The notes under the pieces: generated by a model
Told to the model about the DNA's origin: nothing
Database searches by the model: none
Seen by the model: the letters and a program-made list of their open reading frames with translations, nothing else
In this document: positions 1 through 5,338 of the stretch, piece after piece
How the letters are laid out: each line of letters starts with the position of its first letter
Numbering within the stretch: position 1 is the stretch's first letter
DNA from: an uncultured Lachnospiraceae bacterium
GTDB taxonomy: Bacteria; Bacillota_A; Clostridia; Lachnospirales; Lachnospiraceae
DNA: 6,537 bases
Assembly: GCA_902766415.1 (NCBI GenBank)
Contig: CACXDR010000256.1
Location: 1 to 6,537 of the forward strand
Direction: 5' to 3'
Made by a program: the position numbers and the translations under genes

Positions 1-549
1 AGCTTCCGCTTCCTCCCCGCCGACGCGCGCCTTCTCGTACACCTTCCCGACCACGTTCGCCATGATGACTGTCATGATCTCCTGGAACTTGTCGCCGAAC
101 TGCGTCTTCGGGAGGATGACCGCGAGATCCTTCCCGTAATAGATCCCGATGTTCTTCGGGGCGGAGACGACCTTCTCGCAGCGCTCCCAGGGGATAAACT
201 CCGTCCTGCCGCCGTATTCCGCAGTGATTCCCTCCGCGGGATCAAAGATGTAATGCACCTCCTCGCGGTAACGGTCGATCTCCTGCACCTGCTTTGCGGC
301 GCGGAGCTTTAAAGTAAGGGGCGTGTAAGCGATGAAAAGGAAGGCAGCCCCTCCGTAAAAGGCCATCATGGTGGGCGGCACCGTACCGGAGAACACGCGG
401 ATCAGTCCGATGATCGCGACAGCGAAGGCGAGGACGATGGACAGGAAACCTGTAAATCTTGAGTACGTATGGTAAAGCGTGAAATCATAGAGGAGCTCAG
501 GCGTCATACGTACCGTCATCTCCTGTTTTCTGAGAATGTAGTCTTCCAT
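1..549 (-). CDS. YcxB-like small membrane protein (partial, C-terminus beyond window)
   Basis: The reading frame opens with ATG at 549-547 and stays open for 183 codons to the left edge with no stop, so the C-terminal end is missing. An AGAGGA ribosome binding site lies 9 nt before the ATG. Two hydrophobic segments, about residues 34-53 and 61-79, form a helical hairpin separated by a short Gly/Pro-containing turn. After it, residues ~96-165 resemble the YcxB-like C-terminal domain, with an 'FIPWERCEKVV' stretch (118-128), a short 'IGIYYGK' strand and 'VILPKTQF' (144-151). Proteins of this type in Bacillota are usually about 160-190 residues, so little is probably lost. Function is unknown in the family; the PH-like soluble part probably faces the cytoplasm. 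It lies 71 nt downstream of the permease gene on the same strand with no clear terminator between, so co-transcription is possible. The family call is from memory of the motif pattern. Confidence 0.65.
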   Translation of the reverse strand, partial: MEDYILRKQEMTVRMTPELLYDFTLYHTYSRFTGFLSIVLAFAVAIIGLIRVFSGTVPPTMMAFYGGAAFLFIAYTPLTLKLRAAKQVQEIDRYREEVHYIFDPAEGITAEYGGRTEFIPWERCEKVVSAPKNIGIYYGKDLAVILPKTQFGDKFQEIMTVIMANVVGKVYEKARVGGEEAEA

Positions 550-620
550 TGTTCATCGTCCTCTTTTAAGGGTATGCTTTGCTTAAAGGGCCCTGGCGGC
601 CTGTAATTGTGAAACCGTGA

Positions 621-1652
621 TCAGGTGGTCTGCGGCGCGACCTTGAAATGCGCCCAGCCCTCCGGAGAGTAGATACCGGCCTGTCTCTTTCTCATGAAGT
701 TGTCGAAGAAAGCCGTGACGAACGGGATCGCGAACAGCGTGATGATGGAAGCAGTCGCGCACTGTGCGGTCGCCATGTCGACGTACTGTGCCATGGTCGG
801 GTCTGCCTCTGCGACAGCTGCCGGGGTCATGGCGGAGTTCAGAGCGGTGGTACCGATCGCTGCGCCCATTGCGTTCCTCTCCTTCTTCGGAAGCAGGAGG
901 TTGAACACGAAGAAGAACACGACTGCCGTTGCAGCGGAGATGAGGCCGAGGACGATACCGGAAGCGCCTGCGGTGATCAGGGTGCCGACGTCGGTCTTTG
1001 CGCCGATGGAGATGGTCATGAAGAAGGTGACGATCGGCTGAGCGGTCGCGCAGGTCTTCTTGAAGCCCTCGTCAAGGTTGCCCCAGATGAAGCCGATGAG
1101 GATCGGGATAAGAGTAGCGACCAGGGACATGAACGGGATGTTCGCAAGGCCGGTCGCGCCCAGAGCGACAAGCGTGAAGAACGGGCCGTCGTTCAGGGAC
1201 AGGATGGAGATCGCGCCGGTATCCGTCGCGTTACCAAACTGCGAGGAAAGAGAGATGTAAAGAGATCCGTTGGAGTTCGTGATTGCTGCGATCATGACGA
1301 ACGGGGTGATCCCGAGGAAGCCCGCCTCACCGAAGACCGCGCCGACGAACAGGCCCAGCAGGACGCCGAGAAGGAACTTCATACCGGTCATGATGATGCC
1401 CTTGTAAAGAGGCATGCCAACCTGCTTCACGTTGATCGTGGAGCCGCAGACGATCAGGAAGAAGCCCATCATGCAGGAGTTTCCGTTGTAGAACAGTGCC
1501 GTTACGTACCCGCCGATCTGATAGGCCTGCGGGAAGAATGTTGCGATGACGACCGCGATGACAAGCGGGATGATGACAAGTCCGCCCGGCATGGCCTTCA
1601 TCTTGTTAAGAAGATCCAGATCCTTCTTTGGTGCCTGATTAATTTCACTCAT
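621..1652 (-). CDS. KdgT-family sugar-acid permease (probable D-threonate/D-erythronate importer)
   Basis: This 343-residue, strongly hydrophobic protein has about ten membrane segments and matches the 2-keto-3-deoxygluconate permease (KdgT) family. Landmarks are the N-terminal MPGG at 21-24, NSNGSLYIS at 126-134 (compare TNGGLYAS in E. coli KdgT), SLNDGPFFT at 152-160 and GNLDEGF at 191-197. Length is close to the ~327 residues of E. coli KdgT, with a longer hydrophilic N-terminus (~20 residues) and C-terminal tail. The ATG at 1652 is preceded by AAGGGGG, with a rather long 11-nt spacing, and starts 26 nt after the kinase stop. Classical KdgT imports 2-keto-3-deoxygluconate by proton symport, but no KDG kinase, KDPG aldolase or pectin enzyme is present. 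A kdgT-like gene sits beside the D-threonate kinase and PdxA2 genes in Salmonella, so a tetronate substrate is inferred here. The family call is firm and the substrate is not. Confidence 0.9.
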   Translation of the reverse strand: MSEINQAPKKDLDLLNKMKAMPGGLVIIPLVIAVVIATFFPQAYQIGGYVTALFYNGNSCMMGFFLIVCGSTINVKQVGMPLYKGIIMTGMKFLLGVLLGLFVGAVFGEAGFLGITPFVMIAAITNSNGSLYISLSSQFGNATDTGAISILSLNDGPFFTLVALGATGLANIPFMSLVATLIPILIGFIWGNLDEGFKKTCATAQPIVTFFMTISIGAKTDVGTLITAGASGIVLGLISAATAVVFFFVFNLLLPKKERNAMGAAIGTTALNSAMTPAAVAEADPTMAQYVDMATAQCATASIITLFAIPFVTAFFDNFMRKRQAGIYSPEGWAHFKVAPQTT

Positions 1653-1678
1653 TGTTTTCAGTTCCCCCTTTTTGATTG

Positions 1679-3028
1679 TTATTTAACTCTTGCTGCCTCG
1701 TTGAACAGCCGTGTTACGATGTCGCAGGCAATGTGGTCGTTCCCGGTAAGTCCTCCCTTGCCGACGATCGGCATGCCGTCGTACTTTCCTCCGACCAGGG
1801 CGCCGATATCCGTCTGCGGGATCACGTAGTCAAATACCTCAAGGCAGCGCACGCCGAGCGCGGTGCAGGTAAAGACCATGGTATCGCCGCCCGTCGCGTA
1901 GATGCCGGCGATCCGTTCCATGCCTGCGCGGTCGGTGACCGCCTTCGCGATCTGCCCGAGACCCATGTTGATACGGTCCGCGGCAGAGCCGGGAGCGAGA
2001 TGGCGCTTCCGCTCCTCCGCCGCGAGGTCCAGGAGCTTTCCGTGCAGCGCGGTCTCAAAGAGGATGGCGCGCGGCTGCTCGTTCCCCATGATCAGGTCGA
2101 ACGCGGTCTGCGTCGCTTCTCCGATCTCCTTTTCCGCCGTCTCCCCGCCGTCGATCAGCTTCTCGGGATCGACAATGATGCGGATGTGGCGCGGATCGCT
2201 GCAGAGGACCTCCATCTGCTTCTTGGTGACAGACGTCGCGCTTCCCGCCATAACGAGGATGGTCTTTCCGTTCTCCTCGCCCTGCGGCGGAAGGTTGTCT
2301 TCCTCTTTGTCGATAAGGCTTCTGTGGAACGCGACCTTTGAGGTCAGCGGGCCCGGATCGACCGTGATGAAATCCCAGTCTGTCGCGATGGCCGCCTGGG
2401 CGATCCGGCTGACATCCTCGATGGAGACCGCATCGACCACGAAGACCTCGACGCCCTCTTCCCTGAGCTTCAGGAGCTCGTCGCGGATGTCGAAGCTGCC
2501 CTTCAGGACGGTGTCCAGCTTGACAAGTCCCACCTTGCGGCGGGTCTGGCCAGCGAGAAGGCGCGGGATGTAGCACTCCTTCACCGGCGTGCGGACGTCC
2601 TGGGCGACCGGCGTCCTGGTAAGGGCGACGCTGTCGATCACGGAGAAGCCGCCGACGAGGATCCTTCTTGACTGCGGCATGGACGGGACGACGATCGCGA
2701 CCGTATCATTGCCGATCGTGTCCAGCATGGCGTCGATCTCGACGCCGATCCCGCCGCGGCAGGTCGTGTCGATACGCTTCTGGAAGTACTTGACGCCCAT
2801 GCCCATCAGGGCTTTCGTCGCGTCCTTTACGATGCTGTAAGCCTCATCCGCCGGAAGCGGACGGCTGTTGGAAGAAATGATGACAGCGTCAAGCTTGTCC
2901 ATGTTTTCCGCATGCTGTGCTGCGTCAACATCGAAAAACACCGCGGTCCTTGCTTTGCTTCTCGCGAGAAGCACGCCGGTAGTAGTAGCACCGGTCAGAT
3001 CATCTGCGACTGATCCAATAACTGGCAT
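1679..3028 (-). CDS. dtnK: Four-carbon acid sugar kinase (D-threonate/D-erythronate kinase, former DUF1537)
   Basis: The protein has 449 residues from the preferred ATG at 3028, which has GGAGG 7 nt upstream. An in-frame ATG at 3079 would add 17 residues, overlap pdxA2 and lack a comparable site, so it is rejected. The N-terminal substrate-binding domain (about 1-235) carries ADDLTGA at 8-14 and KRIDTTCRG at 84-92. The C-terminal nucleotide-binding domain (about 255-440) carries GSATSVTKKQ at 262-271, ATGGDT at 378-383 and the glycine-rich run GGKYDGMPIVGKGGLTG at 413-429. These are hallmarks of the DUF1537 kinases, which phosphorylate D-threonate (DtnK), D-erythronate (DenK) or 3-oxo-tetronate (OtnK). 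Pairing with a PdxA-type dehydrogenase, and the absence of the OtnC aldolase and OtnI isomerase, favours DtnK or DenK, making a 4-phospho-acid at ATP cost. The two cannot be told apart by eye, so the symbol is provisional. Confidence 0.88.
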   Translation of the reverse strand: MPVIGSVADDLTGATTTGVLLARSKARTAVFFDVDAAQHAENMDKLDAVIISSNSRPLPADEAYSIVKDATKALMGMGVKYFQKRIDTTCRGGIGVEIDAMLDTIGNDTVAIVVPSMPQSRRILVGGFSVIDSVALTRTPVAQDVRTPVKECYIPRLLAGQTRRKVGLVKLDTVLKGSFDIRDELLKLREEGVEVFVVDAVSIEDVSRIAQAAIATDWDFITVDPGPLTSKVAFHRSLIDKEEDNLPPQGEENGKTILVMAGSATSVTKKQMEVLCSDPRHIRIIVDPEKLIDGGETAEKEIGEATQTAFDLIMGNEQPRAILFETALHGKLLDLAAEERKRHLAPGSAADRINMGLGQIAKAVTDRAGMERIAGIYATGGDTMVFTCTALGVRCLEVFDYVIPQTDIGALVGGKYDGMPIVGKGGLTGNDHIACDIVTRLFNEAARVK

Positions 3029-3059
3029 CTGGCAACCTCCTGTTTTAAAAGACTTATGT

Positions 3060-4079
3060 TCACGCGTTCGCGCGGGCATGCTTTTTCGCAGCGTACTCCG
3101 CGCACACGAGTGTGGATTCGATCATGCTGATGCAGCCCGCGATGCCCTTGCCGGCGATATCGAACGCGGTGCCGTGGTCAACGGAGCTTCTGATGAACGG
3201 AAGGCCCCAGGTGATCGTGACGGACTTCTCAAAATCAAGGGTCTTGCATGCGATGTGGCCCTGGTCATGATAGAGGGAAAGAATCGCGTCGAACTTGCCG
3301 GACTTTCCGATATTGAAGACGGAATCTCCCGGGATCGGACCGACCGCGTTGATCCCGAGCGCCTTGGCATCCTCGACCGCCGGGCCGATATCCGTAAGCT
3401 CCTCGGTCCCGAACAGGCCGTTGTCGCCGTTGTGGGGGTTCAGGCCTGCGACCGCGATCAGCGGATTCTCGATACCGACGTTGCGGAGCTCGTAGTCGAT
3501 CTCCTTCACGTTTGCAAGGATCTGCTTTCTGTCGGCGAACTTGATGGCATCCATCAGGGACATGTGGCGGCTGACGAAGAACACTCTCAGCTTGTGGCAG
3601 GAGAACATGGTCAGCGCGTACGGGGAATTCGTCATGTGCTGGTAGATCTCGGTGTGGCCCGGCTCCGTAACGCCGATCTTCTTGATCGCCTGCTTGTGGA
3701 TCGGGGCGGTGGAGACTGCGTCGATCTTTCCGGCGAGGCCGAGCTCGATGGACTTCTTAATGAAGTCGTAAGCCATCTGCCCTGCCAGCGCGCTGATCAC
3801 GCCCCACTCGACCTTATCCGTATCGTAATCACCGGTCTCGATCACGTCGAACGTACCGAACTCGTACTTTGCTTCTTCCGGCTCGTTGATCTTATTGAAC
3901 TTCACTTCCTTGCCAAGGACCTTCGCCGCGCGCTCAAGGATCGCAATGCTTCCGATCACGAAGGGCCTGCAGGCCTCATGCACGCTCTTGTCCAGCATGC
4001 ATCCGACAACGATCTCCGGTCCGATACCGGCCGGGTCTCCCATGGTGACTGCCATGACGGGTCTGAATGTCTCGCTCAT
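3060..4079 (-). CDS. pdxA2: PdxA2-type 4-phospho-D-threonate/D-erythronate dehydrogenase
   Basis: A 339-residue PdxA-family NAD-dependent, metal-dependent oxidoreductase. The ATG at 4079 is chosen because TGGAGGA lies 5 nt upstream; in-frame ATGs at 4091 and 4100 are poorly placed for a ribosome site. GDPAGIGPE occupies 14-22. The three metal-binding histidines of E. coli PdxA (166, 211, 266) align with H142 in PGHTE, H216 in LNPHNGD and H271 in YHDQG, the last two with identical 55-residue spacing. LPFIRSSVDHGTAFDIAG at 293-310 is the conserved C-terminal block. True PdxA acts in vitamin B6 synthesis on 4-phosphohydroxy-L-threonine. Here the gene is first in an operon with a four-carbon acid kinase and a permease, which points to the catabolic PdxA2 role: oxidising the 4-phospho-tetronate at C3 with loss of CO2 to give dihydroxyacetone phosphate. 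No other B6 gene is in view. The family is certain and the catabolic role is inferred from context. Confidence 0.9.
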   Translation of the reverse strand: MSETFRPVMAVTMGDPAGIGPEIVVGCMLDKSVHEACRPFVIGSIAILERAAKVLGKEVKFNKINEPEEAKYEFGTFDVIETGDYDTDKVEWGVISALAGQMAYDFIKKSIELGLAGKIDAVSTAPIHKQAIKKIGVTEPGHTEIYQHMTNSPYALTMFSCHKLRVFFVSRHMSLMDAIKFADRKQILANVKEIDYELRNVGIENPLIAVAGLNPHNGDNGLFGTEELTDIGPAVEDAKALGINAVGPIPGDSVFNIGKSGKFDAILSLYHDQGHIACKTLDFEKSVTITWGLPFIRSSVDHGTAFDIAGKGIAGCISMIESTLVCAEYAAKKHARANA

Positions 4080-4253
4080 TTTTTCCTCCATTCTTTTCAT
4101 CAGGTTTCATTCTTGCGTTAACAGGTTACGATGGCTCTCTGTTTCTTTTCGTTATGAATCGTTTTGTTTTGAATCTTTTTGGTTTTGAGTCGTTTACTTT
4201 TGTTATCGGCTTTCTTGATTGCTTTTTGTTTTGCTTTGCTTTCGTTTTGTCTT
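4080..4253 (-). promoter_or_regulatory. A-rich untranslated leader of the pdxA2 operon
   Basis: From the candidate start point near 4253 to the pdxA2 ATG the minus strand is a ~170-nt leader. In the part complementary to 4134-4253 I count 72 A and only 9 U in 120 nt, with recurring units such as CAAAAC, GCAAAG and two GATTC-containing repeats (AAAAAGATTC, AAAACGATTC). With so few U residues it can hardly form a stable hairpin. A lysine-rich open frame runs through it, but its only start is a TTG at 4333 without a ribosome site and its composition simply follows the A-rich DNA. I read it as non-coding leader; function unknown. Confidence 0.5.
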
Positions 4254-4259
4254 TCCTTT

Positions 4260-4287
4260 ATTCTACATCTGTTTTTCGCGAAAGCAA
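4260..4287 (-). promoter_or_regulatory. Candidate sigma-A-type promoter for the pdxA2-dtnK-kdgT operon
   Basis: On the minus strand TTGCTT (4287-4282) and TAGAAT (4265-4260) are separated by 16 bp. The -10 matches five of six consensus bases and the -35 only three, so this would be a weak promoter needing activation, or a wrong choice among several AT-rich possibilities. A perfect 10-bp palindrome, TTTCGCGAAA (4274-4283), lies across the spacer and the end of the -35, where a bound regulator would block polymerase. Confidence 0.4.
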
Positions 4288-4292
4288 TAGTT
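4271..4292. repeat. Operator-like repeat, copy 1 (left promoter)
   Basis: The plus strand reads GTTTTTCG, then CG, AAA, GC and AATAGTT. It matches copy 2 at 4401-4420 with the same two ends (GTTTTTCG and AATAGTT) and a 2-bp length difference in the middle. The inner TTTCGCGAAA is palindromic. It overlaps the -35 and spacer of the candidate leftward promoter. A regulator binding site is inferred from position and duplication only. Confidence 0.45.
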
Positions 4293-4400
4293 TTTTGCTC
4301 CAAATAATTGATTTTGTGAAAACATGATAACAAAGTCCAGCTATTTTTGTTTATTTTTCGATATCAATCCTAATATATTTTCTCATATTTGCGTTTTTTC

Positions 4401-4420
4401 GTTTTTCGAAAATAATAGTT
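4401..4420. repeat. Operator-like repeat, copy 2 (right promoter)
   Basis: The plus strand reads GTTTTTCG, AAA, AT and AATAGTT, a near copy of 4271-4292 in the same orientation, 130 bp away start to start. It contains the perfect palindrome TTTTCGAAAA (4403-4412), and its last two bases are the first two of the -35 box of the rightward promoter. The run TTTTTCG also occurs at 4354-4360 and 4395-4401, so part of the likeness may be AT-rich background. Confidence 0.45.
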
Positions 4421-4447
4421 GATTTTTTTCTTTCGTTTTAATATAAT
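4419..4447 (+). promoter_or_regulatory. Sigma-A-type promoter of the RpiB-like gene
   Basis: TTGATT at 4419-4424 and a perfect TATAAT at 4442-4447 are separated by exactly 17 bp, within a T-rich stretch. Transcription should begin near 4454, leaving an ~88-nt leader before the ATG at 4542 in which I see no hairpin or known riboswitch pattern. The leader ends with a strong ACGGAGGT ribosome site (GGAGG at 4529-4533), 8 nt from the ATG. Confidence 0.8.
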
Positions 4448-4541
4448 GATTACAACGACAGAAAGGACGCAGAAGCATCACCCTTTACTGCCAGAAGACC
4501 TGAGAACATAATCAATCATTAATAGAACGGAGGTATCTTTT

Positions 4542-4982
4542 ATGAAGATCGCAGTCGGATGTGACCCCAACGCAGAAGAAGCAAAGCAGGAACTGATCAC
4601 CTTTATGAAGAAGCAGGGATACGGAGAGATCACGGACTTCGGAAGTGAGGATCCCATTTACGCGCACACCGCATGCGCAGTCGCTGAAGCAGTTGCCTCC
4701 GGCGAGTTCGACAGGGGCGTCCTCCTCTGCGGTACCGGCCTCGGCGTCTCCATCGCGGCAAACAAGGTCAAAGGCGCCTACGCTGCCCTGATCTCTGACG
4801 TTTATTCCGCAAAGCGTGCCCGCCTTTCCAACGACGCGAACATCTGCTGCCTTGGCGCGTTCACGACCGGCAACAAGCTCCGCGAGGAGCTGGTCGATGC
4901 GTTCCTGACGAACGAGTTCGTTCCGGGCTGCTCTTCCCAGCCGAAGGTCGACGCGTTCCGCAAGTACGAGCAGGAGCACTGA
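4542..4982 (+). CDS. RpiB/LacA/LacB-family sugar-phosphate isomerase with altered active site
   Basis: A 146-residue protein of normal family length (E. coli RpiB is 149). It opens with KIAVGCDPNA, has the signature LLCGTGLGVSIAANK at 61-75 with the catalytic-base cysteine at C63 (E. coli C66), and a YSAKRARLSNDAN block at 88-100. D8 (E. coli D9), H42 and N97 are kept. Aligned by eye to E. coli RpiB, H10 becomes P9, the GIRA arginine becomes Y80, the ring-opening H99 becomes S96, R133 becomes S131 and R137 becomes K135. These changes argue against ordinary ribose-5-phosphate isomerase activity. They might fit an open-chain substrate such as a tetrulose phosphate, as in the RpiB-like D-erythrulose-4-phosphate isomerases of erythritol/threitol pathways. 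It is transcribed divergently from the tetronate operon and is alone on its strand here. The family call is firm; the substrate is unknown. Confidence 0.85.
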   Translation: MKIAVGCDPNAEEAKQELITFMKKQGYGEITDFGSEDPIYAHTACAVAEAVASGEFDRGVLLCGTGLGVSIAANKVKGAYAALISDVYSAKRARLSNDANICCLGAFTTGNKLREELVDAFLTNEFVPGCSSQPKVDAFRKYEQEH

Positions 4983-4998
4983 TCTTTAAGCCATTCCC

Positions 4999-5036
4999 GA
5001 AAGCCCTTCCCTCCCCCCCTCGCAGGTCGGGCTTTC
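4999..5036 (+). terminator. Hairpin just after the RpiB-like gene (possible terminator)
   Basis: GAAAGCCC (4999-5006) pairs perfectly with GGGCTTTC (5029-5036) around a 22-nt C-rich loop, 16 nt after the stop codon. No T-run follows, so termination would be weak. The better terminator of this transcript is the hairpin at 5149-5191. Confidence 0.4.
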
Positions 5037-5058
5037 TGTCCGCATTCCGGCCAGGTAC

Positions 5059-5079
5059 GTTCTGCCCCTCTTGCAGAAC
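5059..5079. repeat. Small inverted repeat
   Basis: GTTCTGC (5059-5065) and GCAGAAC (5073-5079) form a perfect 7-bp stem with a 7-nt loop. It is followed by ACAGAC, which could instead pair with GTCTGT at 5109-5114 in the next hairpin. No T-run; function unknown. Confidence 0.5.
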
Positions 5080-5095
5080 AGACTGCCGGTCCGCA

Positions 5096-5142
5096 TCCCG
5101 GGAAGCCTGTCTGTCCCCCATCTGCAGACAGGCATTCCGGGA
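5096..5142. repeat. Long inverted repeat between convergent genes
   Basis: Positions 5096-5113 pair with 5125-5142. The inner nine pairs are perfect (GCCTGTCTG with CAGACAGGC) and the outer nine include one A-A mismatch and one G-U pair, with an 11-nt loop. Part of the arm, GCATTCCGG (5132-5140), also occurs at 5042-5050, and a one-base variant at 5093-5101. It lacks a T-run, so it is more likely an RNA 3'-end stabiliser or a small repeat element than a terminator. Confidence 0.6.
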
Positions 5143-5148
5143 CATGAA

Positions 5149-5209
5149 AAGGCAGGTGCAGGAAAACCTGATGTTTTCCCGCACCTGCCTTCTTTTTTCT
5201 TCTTTTTTT
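5149..5209 (+). terminator. Strong rho-independent terminator, probably bidirectional
   Basis: Positions 5149-5167 pair with 5173-5191 as a 19-position stem with one A-C mismatch at 5160/5180 and a 5-nt loop, CTGAT. The stem core is GGCAGGTGC with GCACCTGCC. On the plus strand a T-rich run (5190-5209) follows directly, giving a textbook terminator for the RpiB-like gene. On the minus strand the stem is followed by four U residues, so it could also stop nfo transcripts coming from the right. Confidence 0.85.
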
Positions 5210-5214
5210 CTCTG

Positions 5215-5286
5215 TCTTTTCTTCTGTCTTTTCTTCTGCCTTTTCCTCTGTCTTTTCTTCTGTCTTTTCTTCTGTCTTTTCTTCTG
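5215..5286. repeat. 12-bp polypyrimidine tandem repeat (six copies)
   Basis: Six head-to-tail units of TCTTTTCTTCTG run from 5215 to 5286. Units 1, 2, 4, 5 and 6 are identical and unit 3 (5239-5250) is CCTTTTCCTCTG. Degenerate units flank it at 5191-5214 and 5287-5298. The plus strand has no A in the array and G only once per unit, so the minus strand is nearly all purine. TCTTTTCT inside each unit is mirror-symmetric. It abuts the T-run of the terminator. Confidence 0.9.
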
Positions 5287-5338
5287 CCTTTACTCTTCTT
5301 CGTTCCTTATTTATGGTACTTATCCTGATCCCTTTTTA

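Noticed and set aside
550..620. Terminator or promoter between the permease and the YcxB-like gene
   Set aside because: There is a GGGCCC palindrome and AT-rich patches but no stem with a T-run and no paired -35/-10 boxes.
648..1829. A plus-strand open frame of 393 codons opposite the permease gene
   Set aside because: Its Arg/Asp/Glu/Cys-rich translation is the usual shadow of a GC-rich hydrophobic gene; the minus strand encodes a recognisable KdgT-family permease with proper ribosome site.
3029..3079. Longer kinase start at 3079
   Set aside because: It would overlap the end of pdxA2, and the ATG at 3028 has an ideal GGAGG at 7 nt followed directly by the conserved N-terminal strand and ADDLTGA motif.
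4118..4333. A 71-residue lysine-rich minus-strand open frame in the promoter region
   Set aside because: It starts at TTG without a ribosome site, begins upstream of the candidate promoter and its composition only reflects A-rich DNA.
4454..4541. Riboswitch in the leader of the RpiB-like gene
   Set aside because: The leader is short and I found no stable stem, conserved core or expression-platform hairpin.
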